Below, piece by piece: positions 47,942 through 57,295 of a stretch of DNA of 64,000 bases. This stretch comes from Salinispira pacifica (lineage in GTDB: Bacteria; Spirochaetota; Spirochaetia; DSM-27196; Salinispiraceae), in NCBI RefSeq assembly GCF_000507245.1, contig NC_023035.1, forward strand, positions 2,147,501 to 2,211,500, read 5' to 3'. The notes under the pieces were generated by a model. That model made no database searches, was not told the origin of the DNA, and worked only from the letters and a program-made list of their open reading frames with translations. A program made the position numbers and the translations under genes. The number at the start of each line of letters is the position of its first letter. Position 1 is the first letter of the stretch.

Positions 47942-48502
47942 TTAGTGCTTTACGGGTATCTGATCCATCAGTTCAAAAAACGGCACGGATCGACTCATGG
48001 CATGTTCCAAGGACTCTGCCAATGTCTGCGCCCAGACCAGCCGGATTACCCCGGCGTGGGTGAGCAGCAGCGCCGGTCCCTCGGGAAGCGCGGTGATAAA
48101 TTTCCACACCCGCTTGTTCACCATCGGAAGGGATTCGCCTCCAGGTATCTGAGCGCTCTGCCAGTTTTCAGTCCAGTGTCGGTACGCCGGCTCATCACGC
48201 CACAAATCCTCATACGTCCGGCCTTCCCAGTCCCCGAAATCCATCTCGCGCAGATGCTCGTCGCAAATGTGCGCAATTTCAAGACGGGCGGCGAGGTAAG
48301 CTGCCGGTACTGCGCACCGGCGAGAAGGGCTGCAATATATTGCTCGCAATCCATTCGTAGTTATATATGGCAGCATCGAAATTTGCTTTGCCAATTCGTC
48401 TGCGCTGGATTCCCAACCCGGGATCAGCGGCACATCCAGCCGCCCGTAACAGACTCCCGGAGAGACGTCTGCCGGAGGATGGCGAAGAAGATGCAGCATC
48501 AC
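47942..48502 (-). CDS. cobC: Alpha-ribazole phosphatase (histidine phosphatase family)
   Basis: This 186-residue protein has the phospho-His motif LLRHP, the ISMLPYITTNGL…IYCSPSRRC pair region, the acid/base Glu in MDFGDWEGRTY, and the second His in LLLTHAGVIR. CobC removes phosphate from alpha-ribazole phosphate or adenosylcobalamin phosphate at the end of nucleotide-loop assembly. It is the last gene of the operon and overlaps cobS by four bases. The operon context supports CobC over other members of the family. Confidence 0.88.
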   Translation of the reverse strand: MMLHLLRHPPADVSPGVCYGRLDVPLIPGWESSADELAKQISMLPYITTNGLRAIYCSPSRRCAVPAAYLAARLEIAHICDEHLREMDFGDWEGRTYEDLWRDEPAYRHWTENWQSAQIPGGESLPMVNKRVWKFITALPEGPALLLTHAGVIRLVWAQTLAESLEHAMSRSVPFFELMDQIPVKH

Positions 48503-49266
48503 AGGGCCGCCATAGCCGCGATGGCAGCGAGGATGGCGACTTCACCCAACTGCTCCGCTGCGCCTAACAGGTCACCGGTATATCCCCCCAGCATCCGCCG
48601 GTAATAGGCGGCGATGATCGGCGAGACAGCGAGCGGCAGGGCCGGGATCAGAATGAGCCAGGGATTTCCCGGCCGAAACACCAGGTAAAGCCCCGCCACC
48701 ATGACGGCAGCGGAAAAACATCCAGCCATAAGGATCAGAGGGCTGATGCCCTTGGATACCGGTTTGGCCTTGCTGAGTTCATCGACCCGGACATAGGGTA
48801 GCTGGCGAATAAGCATTAACGGCAGCAGCCTGGCAGCAATGTGGCTGCTCATCAGGGAGAATGGGAGCAACATCGGGGCCAATGAAGACAACAGCGCATA
48901 TTTCAGCAGGAATAAGAGAATAAGTCCGGTGAGCGCATAGGACCCGACCCGACTGTCCTTCATGATCCGTAGTCTGTCGCTCACGCTCCAGCCGCCCCCC
49001 AGGCCGTCGCAGGTATCGGCGAAGCCGTCTTCGTGGAAAGCGCCGGTGGCCAGTACGCCGGCAATCAGGGCGATAACCACCGATGGTCCGTGGGGGAGCA
49101 GCAGCGAAGAAACTACGAATGCTCCGGCGGACAATCCCCCGACGATGAGGCCGATACCTGGCAAAAAACCGGTGGCCCTGTTGAGGTCTTGCTCATCCCC
49201 CGGCAGGTTCTTTCCGGCGGGAATGCGGGTATAGAACATCAAGGCGATCCGCAGGAGTCGTATCAT
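48499..49266 (-). CDS. cobS: Adenosylcobinamide-GDP ribazoletransferase
   Basis: This 255-residue inner-membrane protein with about six hydrophobic helices has the family motif HEDGFADTCDGLGGGWSVSDRL and IMKDSRVGSYA. The acidic residues of that motif bind Mg2+. It joins alpha-ribazole to adenosylcobinamide-GDP. The gene overlaps cobT upstream and cobC downstream by four bases each, so the three are translated in sequence. Confidence 0.95.
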   Translation of the reverse strand: MIRLLRIALMFYTRIPAGKNLPGDEQDLNRATGFLPGIGLIVGGLSAGAFVVSSLLLPHGPSVVIALIAGVLATGAFHEDGFADTCDGLGGGWSVSDRLRIMKDSRVGSYALTGLILLFLLKYALLSSLAPMLLPFSLMSSHIAARLLPLMLIRQLPYVRVDELSKAKPVSKGISPLILMAGCFSAAVMVAGLYLVFRPGNPWLILIPALPLAVSPIIAAYYRRMLGGYTGDLLGAAEQLGEVAILAAIAAMAAL

Positions 49267-50303
49267 TGCCCCTCCCCTTCGTTATCTTCCGCTCCATCGA
49301 CACCGCTGACTCCCGCCGAAGAAAAGCTCGCCATTTCGTTAAAAAAAGCCAGGGCGTTCACGAGGAGGGGATATGCCACCGCCGCCCCGGAACCTTCGCC
49401 CAGGCGCATGCTCAAATTCAGCAGGGGCTTGGCATCAAGATGATCCAGCAGGAGACGGTGACCCTGCTCATCGCTCAAGTGGCAGAAAATGACGTTGTCC
49501 GCCACCTCGCTGCGAATCCGGCTTGCCGCCAGGTAAGCTGCGGAGGCGATGAACCCGTCGATGAGGATCACCATGGACCGGCGGCGGGCTTCAAGGATTC
49601 CGCCGGCAATCATGGCGATTTCCAGTCCGCCCATGCGGGCGAGGATGGATTTCGCATCGCTTAGGTGATCCCGGTGGTAGGCAAGCCCTCGCTCGATGAC
49701 CTCAATCTTCCGTGCCAGTCCACGGTCGTCCAGGCCGGTTCCCCGGCCGGTGCAGCGTTCAACGGGGTAACCGGTGTAGGCGCTCATCAGAGCCGCCGCA
49801 GAAGTGGTGTTACCGATTCCCATTTCCCCGAAGCCGATGCAATTACATCCGGCTTTTGCCGCCCGGACTGCCGCCCGGGCACCTTCGGCCAGGGCATCCT
49901 CCAGATCCCGTGGGCTCATTGCCTCGGCCATGGTAAAATTTTCCGTGCCGGGCTTGATTTTGGCATGCACCAGGCCGGCAAGAGCGGTCAAATCGGCGTT
50001 CACTCCTGCATCGACGATCTCCAGTTCGATTCCGCTGGTACGGCAAAACGCATTGACCGCAGCACCTCCGGCGAGAAAGTTTTTCACCATCTGAGCGGTG
50101 ACCTCACTGGGGTAAGGGCTCACTCCCTCTGCGCAGACCCCGTGGTCTCCGGCGAATATCACGATGCGGGGCCTGCTCAGCCGGGGGGTGAGGCTATTTT
50201 GAATGCGTGCGATCCGGAAGGCCAGCGACTCCAGCATTCCCAGGGAGCCCGGAGGCTTGGTCTTCTCATCAATAATCCTTTGAATCTCTGTTTCAATGCT
50301 CAC
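49263..50303 (-). CDS. cobT: Nicotinate-nucleotide--dimethylbenzimidazole phosphoribosyltransferase
   Basis: This 346-residue protein starts IDEKTKPPGSLGMLE and has IFAGDHGVCAEGVSPYP, GEMGIGNTTSAAAL and the late LRLGEGSGAAVA with the catalytic Glu. It makes alpha-ribazole phosphate from the lower-ligand base and nicotinate mononucleotide. The base source (BluB or BzaF) is not in this window. Overlaps on both sides are four bases. Confidence 0.96.
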   Translation of the reverse strand: MSIETEIQRIIDEKTKPPGSLGMLESLAFRIARIQNSLTPRLSRPRIVIFAGDHGVCAEGVSPYPSEVTAQMVKNFLAGGAAVNAFCRTSGIELEIVDAGVNADLTALAGLVHAKIKPGTENFTMAEAMSPRDLEDALAEGARAAVRAAKAGCNCIGFGEMGIGNTTSAAALMSAYTGYPVERCTGRGTGLDDRGLARKIEVIERGLAYHRDHLSDAKSILARMGGLEIAMIAGGILEARRRSMVILIDGFIASAAYLAASRIRSEVADNVIFCHLSDEQGHRLLLDHLDAKPLLNLSMRLGEGSGAAVAYPLLVNALAFFNEMASFSSAGVSGVDGAEDNEGEGQ

Positions 50304-50896
50304 ACCGGCGCTCCTTTGATTTCCAGGGCAGAACCGGACAGCATAAGAATCTGGCGCTGAGCATGCCCGGCAATGTGCTGATTGATAAATCCCTGCAAAT
50401 CGGCGAATTTCCGGGCTAGCTCATTGTCGGGCATCACTCCCATGCCGATCTCATTGCTTACCACGATGGCCCGAATATCCAGGAGGGCAAAACGATCCCA
50501 TTCTGCAATGATTTGTTCCATGGCGCTATCCATATTCCCATGGGCATCGCTGAAAAAGTTCGTCACCCAGAGGGTAATACAGTCCAGAAGAATTACCGGT
50601 GAATCGGGGGCTTCGGTAATTCCCCGGTCGGAGTTCGACGTCGCCTCGCCATCGATATGCAACCCCTCGGGCAGCAGATGTCGGCCCAGATCGGAAATGT
50701 TCCGGTCAATCTCCACCGTTCTCCAGCGCTCGTCCCGGTCCGACCGGTGACGTTGGATCCGTGTGCGAAATTCATCATCCCAAATTCGGGCAGTCGCCAA
50801 GTACACCGGACTGGCGCTCATGCCGAGCGCAAGCTGCTGGGCGTAGCGGCTCTTGCCCGAGCGCTGGCCGCCGGATATATAGGTGAGTTCCCTCAT
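50300..50896 (-). CDS. cobU: Adenosylcobinamide kinase/guanylyltransferase
   Basis: This 198-residue protein has the P-loop GGQRSGKSRYAQ at the N-terminus, RIQRHRSDRDERWRTVE with the residues used for GMP transfer, and ILLDCITLWVTN. It phosphorylates adenosylcobinamide, then adds GMP. Both activities are expected from the complete motif set. It overlaps the CbiA gene upstream and cobT downstream by four bases each. Confidence 0.95.
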   Translation of the reverse strand: MRELTYISGGQRSGKSRYAQQLALGMSASPVYLATARIWDDEFRTRIQRHRSDRDERWRTVEIDRNISDLGRHLLPEGLHIDGEATSNSDRGITEAPDSPVILLDCITLWVTNFFSDAHGNMDSAMEQIIAEWDRFALLDIRAIVVSNEIGMGVMPDNELARKFADLQGFINQHIAGHAQRQILMLSGSALEIKGAPV

Positions 50897-52632
50897 ACTT
50901 CCCCTCCTTCCCCGCGAAGATAGTCATTAAGGCAGTCTTCGCATATGCAGCGCCCGGCGGGAACCCGGGCCTTTAAGTCATCGGGGAAGATGCGGGAAAA
51001 GCACCAGCAGCTTCCGCTCTCCACACCACAACGATTCGGCCTTCCGCACAACGGACAACAGCCGCGTACTCTCCGATGATAAGCCCGCGCCTGCCTTACA
51101 AATGATGCCGCGGTCTCCGGGTTCGATGCGAAATGCAGGTGAAGCCAGCTGGCTGTGCTGTTATACCGCTGCCGGCCCAGGTTCATATCGCGGGTTCGGG
51201 TCTCAGCCCGGTAAGAGACGGCGAATTCCACCGCCCGCTCCCGGGCATGGGCAAATCGAGGTCCTCCAGTGGCTTGGTCGCTATCCGCGGGTCCGTCTTC
51301 GCTCATATCCGGCTCGTCGGTAATATCGGCCCAGTGAAAGACATGGCCCCGAGCCGACATCCCGGCATCGCCTATGGCCGAGTCACCGGTTAGCCGAACA
51401 TCGGCGTATCCCAGAGCCCGTAACCGGGAGCCCATCCTGGCAGTTCCGCTGAACAGGCCGACCATGGTATGCCGGGTACCCTGCGCATCGACGATGGCCC
51501 GGCTAAGGTACATGTACCCACCGCATTCGGCGTAGACCGGCATACCAGCTTCGGCAGCTCGGAGTATTGCCCGATGCATGGAAACGTTGGCAGATAGCCT
51601 CTGGGCATGCAATTCGGGGTATCCCCCGCCGATGTACAAGGCGCAGCACCCCGGCGGAAGCCCTTGATCATGTAAGGGGCTGAAAAACGCCAGCTGAGCA
51701 CCATATGCTTCCAGCAATTCCAGATTTTCCTCGTAGTAGAAGGTAAACGCCTCATCCCTGGCTACGGCGATGACAGGAACCGGGGCATCATCTCCCGGTT
51801 CTCCGGCGGGCGTCGCGGCATCGGTTTCGAGGCCGTTGCTCCCGGCGCGCAGCTGGGCAGCAGTTCTCATAGCCTGCAGATCGCGAAGCGGTTTTGCCGT
51901 CGCGGCGATATCCAGCAGCAGGTCCCGGTTCATGGATTTGCCGATGTACTCTCCCAGAGCTTCGAGCCGGGTCTGACTAGGGGAATCCGGGCTATCTTCG
52001 CCCTGCCACCAGGGCACCAGACCCAGATGGCGTTCTGCCATAAACCAGTCATCCCGGCGTTCCAGGGTCAAAAGCACCGGTACGCCGGCGGCATCTTCCA
52101 CCGCCCGGCGTACCATTTCGCCGTGGCGCACTGATCCCAGGCGATTAAGCACCACGGCGTCGACATGCACTGCCGGATCGAATGCCGCGAAACCGGCAAC
52201 CAGGGCGGCGGCGCTGCGAACCATGGCCCGGGCATCCACTACCAGGATCACCGGCAGTCCCAGGAGCCTGGCCAGGTGGGCCGCCCCGCCCCGTTCATCA
52301 TCGGGACCGGCTCCGTCGAACAGGCCCATCACCCCTTCAACCACGGCGATATCACTTCCCCGGGACGTGCGGGCGTATATTTCAGCAACGGTGATATCAT
52401 CGAGCATCCGGGTATCGAGATTCCGGCAGGCACGGCCTGCGGCCAAGCGATGAAACGCCGGGTCGATAAAATCCGGACCACATTTGTATGGCTGGACTGT
52501 CAGGCCGGCCTGGCCAAGGGCTGCGATGATGCCCATGGTAACAGTGGTCTTTCCGCAACCTGAGTGGGTTCCGGCGATAATTACTCCGTTCTGCCGGCGT
52601 GGGACGCTCTCATGTTCCACCGGACTAGCCAT
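50893..52632 (-). CDS. cbiA: Cobyrinate a,c-diamide synthase with C-terminal cysteine-rich CWC domain
   Basis: This 579-residue protein has the P-loop GTHSGCGKTT, VEGVMGLFDG, and the amidotransferase Cys in YAECGGYMYL, followed by RALGYADV and RGHVFHW. It makes the a,c-diamide from cobyrinate, glutamine and ATP. After about residue 515 comes an extra tail: CCPLCGRPNRCG, CWCF and CICEDCL, a Cys_rich_CWC domain usually found as a small separate protein. Nine cysteines suggest metal binding. A fusion of these two is not something I know of. It overlaps cbiB by eight bases. Confidence 0.93.
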   Translation of the reverse strand: MASPVEHESVPRRQNGVIIAGTHSGCGKTTVTMGIIAALGQAGLTVQPYKCGPDFIDPAFHRLAAGRACRNLDTRMLDDITVAEIYARTSRGSDIAVVEGVMGLFDGAGPDDERGGAAHLARLLGLPVILVVDARAMVRSAAALVAGFAAFDPAVHVDAVVLNRLGSVRHGEMVRRAVEDAAGVPVLLTLERRDDWFMAERHLGLVPWWQGEDSPDSPSQTRLEALGEYIGKSMNRDLLLDIAATAKPLRDLQAMRTAAQLRAGSNGLETDAATPAGEPGDDAPVPVIAVARDEAFTFYYEENLELLEAYGAQLAFFSPLHDQGLPPGCCALYIGGGYPELHAQRLSANVSMHRAILRAAEAGMPVYAECGGYMYLSRAIVDAQGTRHTMVGLFSGTARMGSRLRALGYADVRLTGDSAIGDAGMSARGHVFHWADITDEPDMSEDGPADSDQATGGPRFAHARERAVEFAVSYRAETRTRDMNLGRQRYNSTASWLHLHFASNPETAASFVRQARAYHRRVRGCCPLCGRPNRCGVESGSCWCFSRIFPDDLKARVPAGRCICEDCLNDYLRGEGGEV

Positions 52633-53716
52633 TATTCACCCCCGCATGTTCCATCAGAAGCACCAGTACTGCACCAATGATGACCAGGATCAGGGCGAGG
52701 GCCGCCCGGTTCAGAGCGATGGCCCGGGAAATGTGATCCGGAATGGCCACCCCCTCACCAATCAGGGGATTGTCAACCAGCTGTCCAGCATACCTCGCCG
52801 GGCCGCCCAGACCGATGCCGATGGCCCCGGCGCAGGCTGCTTCCACCCACCCCGAATTTGGACTGCGGCTTTTACGTCCGTCCATTCCGCAGACTGCAGC
52901 GGCCCGGAACATCGCCGACCCGGGGACCGCCAGGGCGGCGATAACCAGAAGCGGGGCAGCGAGTCGGGCCGGCAGGAAATTGAGGCAATCGTCCAGCCTG
53001 GCCGCAGCCTTGCCGAATCGCTCGTAGCGTCGGCTGCGATACCCCCACATGGCATCCAAAGTGTTCACGCAACGGTAGCCCCAGGCCCCGGCAAGCAGTC
53101 CCGCCAGCGTCTGGACGATACCATCGCTGTGAGATCCCACCGCGCCCAGGGAGGCAAGCCCCGCGCCAAGCAGGGCCCACATAAGAGGCGCAGCGACGCT
53201 GTCGAGCCAATTCTCCGACAGACTTTCCACGGTTCCCCTGATAATTTCATCATGACCCAGCTCTGCGGTTTGACGGCTGACAATCATCGACAGCCGTTTA
53301 CGGGCTTCGGGAATATCGCCGGAAACCAGGGCCCGGTGAACCCGGCGTCCGGAGGCGTTTAATTCATGGCTGGAAAAAGAGAAAGACAACAAGAACGATC
53401 CAAATGCGATAGTCAGCGCATCCGCAGTCAGGGTGCGGCTTGCGACAAGCATGACCGCTGACAAAAACAGCGGCACGGCGAGGGCGGAAATGGCGGTTAC
53501 GATAAGAACCATGGCAGTCAGGGCCAAAAATCCCGCCGCTACGCTCCGACCGAAAAAGCGGGTCGTGATAGACTCCGTTGCGTTGGCCAGTCGCCCGATT
53601 CCCCTCACCGGGTGAGGTAAGCCCGGCGGGTCGCCGACGATGGCATCTAAGAACGTCGCGCTCAGGACGCATAAAAGGGCGGCGATGGTTCCCTCGCCAT
53701 AGAATCCGGTGTTCAT
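52625..53716 (-). CDS. cbiB: Adenosylcobinamide-phosphate synthase
   Basis: This 363-residue inner-membrane protein has the family motifs DAIVGDPPGLPHPVRGIG near the start, VESLSENWLDSVAAPLMWALL in the middle and NTLDAMWGYRSRRYERFG. It attaches aminopropanol phosphate (made by the CobD partner) to cobyric acid. The length is slightly above usual because of an extra C-terminal membrane helix. It overlaps both neighbours (four and eight bases). Confidence 0.94.
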   Translation of the reverse strand: MNTGFYGEGTIAALLCVLSATFLDAIVGDPPGLPHPVRGIGRLANATESITTRFFGRSVAAGFLALTAMVLIVTAISALAVPLFLSAVMLVASRTLTADALTIAFGSFLLSFSFSSHELNASGRRVHRALVSGDIPEARKRLSMIVSRQTAELGHDEIIRGTVESLSENWLDSVAAPLMWALLGAGLASLGAVGSHSDGIVQTLAGLLAGAWGYRCVNTLDAMWGYRSRRYERFGKAAARLDDCLNFLPARLAAPLLVIAALAVPGSAMFRAAAVCGMDGRKSRSPNSGWVEAACAGAIGIGLGGPARYAGQLVDNPLIGEGVAIPDHISRAIALNRAALALILVIIGAVLVLLMEHAGVNNG

Positions 53717-56484
53717 GACTGATCACCTCGGTATCCGCTGATGGAGATTAGCTCATCCACGTCAACGTGCTCTTCGAATATCAGAGAGAAGCGATCCAAA
53801 GCCGCTTCCAGGCTGCGGACGGCGGCATCAGGTCCGGGCTGCCCCTTGGGTTCATCCGGTTCATTCCGGGCGAGACTATTGAGCAGGGAACGGGCGGGGA
53901 AGTCATCAGGTCTGAGAGCCCGGGCGGAGCTGATCAGGTCGTTCAGAAAACTCCGGTTTTCAAGGACCCCATGCAGGTATGTGCCCCAGATTGATTGTTG
54001 CCGGGCACCCAGCCCAGGATCGTCGAACAATTCCAGGGAATCGGAGTATTCGCTTTTTCCATGATGGATCTCATATCCCTCAATGGCCGCACCGCCGTCG
54101 GAAAGCCTGGTCCTGCGCCGTACAGTGGTCTTTCCTTCTTGGAGAATTGTGCTGACCGGTAGAAGCCCCATGGCAGTGCAGGTTTCGCCCGGGTCAGTTT
54201 CTACGCCCAGCGGATCGGCAATATGATTTCCCAGCATTTGAAACCCCCCGCAGATTCCCAGTATCGCCGTGCGACCGGATAAAGCCTGCCGGCTGATAGC
54301 AGCACTCACGCCGCTCGATTCCAGGATGCGGTAATCGGCGATGACGTTCTTCGAACCGGGTATAATGATCAGATGGGGGTCGAAATCCACCAGCTCCGAT
54401 CCGTTGACGAACAGCCGCAGATCCAGGTTATTCACCGCAAGAAGCGGATCAATGTCAGTGGAATTGGATATGTGCCGCAGGGCAATCACCGCGATCCTCA
54501 ACGTTGTGTTTCCCCCGTCGACATCCTGCCCGTCAGCAGGTCTGGCGGCGGCGGTGGCTGATGCGCCGACTTCCCGCCGATAGCGCAAATCGAAATCTAC
54601 CCCGTCCTCTTCGGGCAAGCGATGGTCCGGAACATAGGGCATAATCCCCAGCACCGGCAGCCCGGTGCTCTCGTGGAGATACTCATGAGCATCGGCCAGT
54701 AAGCTTTCATCGCCCCGAAAGCGATTCACCAGGAATCCAGCGGTAAGCTCCCGTTCCCACTCCTCCATCACCTCCATATGACCGATGAATGAGGCGTAGA
54801 CACCGCCACGGTCGATATCGCCCACCAGGACCACCGGACTGCATGCATGTCGAGCCATGGCCATGTTGACGATATCTGCTCGTTTCAGATTGACCTCTCC
54901 GGGGGACCCGGCTCCCTCGAGCACGATGAAATCATAATCTCCTGCCAAACGGTCGTAGGCTTGAAACACGGTCTGCCGAAGCCGGTCTTTCTGATTGTAA
55001 TAATCCGATGCCTCGAAATTCCGCCAGGGTTTGCCCAAAACTACTACCTGGGATCCGGTTTCCGAATTCGGTTTGAGCAACACCGGATTCATCTCTACCC
55101 GGGGTTCAATCCCGGCAGCCCTGGCCTGCAGGGCCTGGGCCCGTCCGATCTCCCCGCCGTCCAAAGTGACCATGGAATTGAGGGACATGTTCTGAGCCTT
55201 GAACGGTGCGCAGCGAATACCCCGGCGTTTGAGGCAGCGAAGGAAGGCTGCGGTCATCAAACTTTTCCCGGCATTCGAGCCGGTTCCCTGGAACATGATT
55301 GCCGATACCCGACGGATCGCAAACTCCGATCCATTTACTTGATGATTAGGACCGCATGTCTTCATCGAAGCGGTTGAAGCGGACCACTGGCCGAGGGCGT
55401 GTATGACCTGCCGATTCACATCCTTGGTAGAGATGCCCAGGCGGAACCAATGAGGCCCAAGATTCCGGTAATCATCGCAACGGCGCAGCAGAATCCCGCG
55501 CTTGATCATAAACGAATAGAAGCGATCCCCGGGCGGCTCGTCATCGCTCTGATCGACGGAAAACAGCAGGAAATTCGCCTGCGACGGGATGAGGCGGATA
55601 CCCTCCGCCCTCCCCAAAGCCGCGCTTAACAGCTCACGCTGCCCGGTAATGAATGAACGGCTCTCCTCCCGGTGGCCGGAATCTGTCAAAAGCCGTTGGC
55701 CCAAGGCCGCGGCCAGGGACCCCACATTCCAGCTTGGCAGCTGGCGGTCTACTCTCCGGATGAAATACGCAGCGGCGATGCAGAACCCCAGACGAATACC
55801 CGGAACAGCATATATCTTGGTAAGACTTTTTATCCGTACCAGGTTGGGAGTTTGTTCCGGAGCGGGCAAGACTTGTGCTGCGTCTTCCACCCCTTCTCCT
55901 ACGAACTCCAGATACGCCTCATCAATGATGATCATAACATCCATCCTCAGAGAAACCAGGGCGAGGATGTCCCGCCTGCGGTAGCAACTCCCCACAGGGT
56001 TGACCGGATTGGCAAGTATGACGGCGCTTCCACCCGGAGCTTTGCGGATGACTGCGGAGAGTTCTGAGATGAATTCTGTGTCGCAAGGAGAAAAGTCGGC
56101 CTTGTCGGGGAGGTTCACGAAGCGGGTTGGAATCTCCAAAGCGTCGGCGTAGCGTTCGTAATCGATATACGCGGGAACGGGAATAATCAACTCGCCGGAG
56201 CTGCCCCGGTGGTATCGTGCCCGCAACACGGCCTGCAACAATTCGGAGCTGCCGTTTCCAGCGGAAATCTGGCCCGGGTCCACCGACCATGCGCCAGCGG
56301 CGGCAGCTTTCAGGTCGGGGTAATCAGGGTCCGGATAGCGGCTGAGCTGTGATACATTCCGGCTGACGAGCTGCCTGGTCCAGGCAGGAAAGCCCAGCGG
56401 GTTGATGCAGGCGCTTACATCGTAGAGACCCGCGGGATCGATACCAAGCTCCGAAGCTACTTTTTCGGGGTTTCCGCCATGCAT
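53713..56484 (-). CDS. Fusion of threonine-phosphate decarboxylase and cobyric acid synthase
   Basis: This 923-residue protein has two enzymes. Residues 1 to about 370 are a PLP-dependent CobD: HGGNP at the start and the Schiff-base Lys in RIKSLTKIYAVPGIRLGF. From about 390 a CbiP/CobQ domain follows: MFQGTGSNAGKS, FKAQNMSLNSMVT, VLEGAGSPGEVNL, the amidotransferase Cys in GICGGFQMLG, and the His in GTYLHGVLEN. It therefore makes both substrates that CbiB joins. The fusion places them on one chain. It lies one base after the btuD stop. Confidence 0.95.
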   Translation of the reverse strand: MHGGNPEKVASELGIDPAGLYDVSACINPLGFPAWTRQLVSRNVSQLSRYPDPDYPDLKAAAAGAWSVDPGQISAGNGSSELLQAVLRARYHRGSSGELIIPVPAYIDYERYADALEIPTRFVNLPDKADFSPCDTEFISELSAVIRKAPGGSAVILANPVNPVGSCYRRRDILALVSLRMDVMIIIDEAYLEFVGEGVEDAAQVLPAPEQTPNLVRIKSLTKIYAVPGIRLGFCIAAAYFIRRVDRQLPSWNVGSLAAALGQRLLTDSGHREESRSFITGQRELLSAALGRAEGIRLIPSQANFLLFSVDQSDDEPPGDRFYSFMIKRGILLRRCDDYRNLGPHWFRLGISTKDVNRQVIHALGQWSASTASMKTCGPNHQVNGSEFAIRRVSAIMFQGTGSNAGKSLMTAAFLRCLKRRGIRCAPFKAQNMSLNSMVTLDGGEIGRAQALQARAAGIEPRVEMNPVLLKPNSETGSQVVVLGKPWRNFEASDYYNQKDRLRQTVFQAYDRLAGDYDFIVLEGAGSPGEVNLKRADIVNMAMARHACSPVVLVGDIDRGGVYASFIGHMEVMEEWERELTAGFLVNRFRGDESLLADAHEYLHESTGLPVLGIMPYVPDHRLPEEDGVDFDLRYRREVGASATAAARPADGQDVDGGNTTLRIAVIALRHISNSTDIDPLLAVNNLDLRLFVNGSELVDFDPHLIIIPGSKNVIADYRILESSGVSAAISRQALSGRTAILGICGGFQMLGNHIADPLGVETDPGETCTAMGLLPVSTILQEGKTTVRRRTRLSDGGAAIEGYEIHHGKSEYSDSLELFDDPGLGARQQSIWGTYLHGVLENRSFLNDLISSARALRPDDFPARSLLNSLARNEPDEPKGQPGPDAAVRSLEAALDRFSLIFEEHVDVDELISISGYRGDQS

Positions 56485-56485
56485 A

Positions 56486-57295
56486 TCAGAGTTCTCCTGC
56501 GAGAGCCTGTCCTGCCACCAGGTGAGGGGCCTCGTTGAAGGGGTTTATCAGGCTTCGGAAACGAAGACGGTACACGTGCTCCAGGATCGGGGATCCGGCG
56601 AGCTTCCGGGGTGTATCCCAGGCGGCCATGCGACCGCCATCGAGAAGAAGCAGCCGGTCGGCGAAGCCCATGGCCAGATTGATGTCGTGGAATACCGATA
56701 TCACCGTCAGCTCCCGCCGGCGCTGCTCTTCGGCGATCATCTCCAACAGATTAAGCTGATGTCGCAGATCAAGATGATTGGTAGGCTCATCCAGCAAGAT
56801 CAGCGGAGTTCGCTGAACGAAGGCCCGGCCAAGCAGGACCCGTTGGTATTCCCCGCCACTTAAGGTGGTGACCGGCCGATACCTCAGCTGCGCGAGATCC
56901 AGCCGCTTGATAATGTCCTCAACGATTTCCCGGTCACCCTTACCGGGGCGGTAAAAAAGCCGGGTGCCATGGGGATAACGGCCCATTGCGATGATATCCT
57001 CTGCGGCGTAGGCGTACTGGCTGGCAGCCATCTGGGGGACGTATGAAACCAGCTGTGCCAGATCTTTTTGCGGGATGTCGGCGATATCCCGCTGATCATA
57101 CAGCATCATACCCGTCGGGGGACTGAGGATTTTCAGCAGAAGGCGGATGATGGTACTCTTGCCCGATCCGTTAGGCCCCAGGATTCCTACCCGCATACCG
57201 CCGCTGATTTCGAGGGAAATATCCTCCAGACGGAATCCTGCTGATCCGCTAGGATCATAGGCATAGCTCAGGCTTTTCAGACTCAAGGACTTCAT
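56486..57295 (-). CDS. btuD: Vitamin B12/corrinoid ABC transporter ATPase
   Basis: This 269-residue ATPase of the FecCD/BtuCD importer class has GPNGSGKST, the Q-loop LVSYVPQ, signature LSGGEYQRVLLGRAF, and LILLDEPTNHLD. In this operon, behind a B12 riboswitch, it should drive corrinoid import. It overlaps btuC by four bases. Length and motifs are normal. Confidence 0.93.
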   Translation of the reverse strand: MKSLSLKSLSYAYDPSGSAGFRLEDISLEISGGMRVGILGPNGSGKSTIIRLLLKILSPPTGMMLYDQRDIADIPQKDLAQLVSYVPQMAASQYAYAAEDIIAMGRYPHGTRLFYRPGKGDREIVEDIIKRLDLAQLRYRPVTTLSGGEYQRVLLGRAFVQRTPLILLDEPTNHLDLRHQLNLLEMIAEEQRRRELTVISVFHDINLAMGFADRLLLLDGGRMAAWDTPRKLAGSPILEHVYRLRFRSLINPFNEAPHLVAGQALAGEL

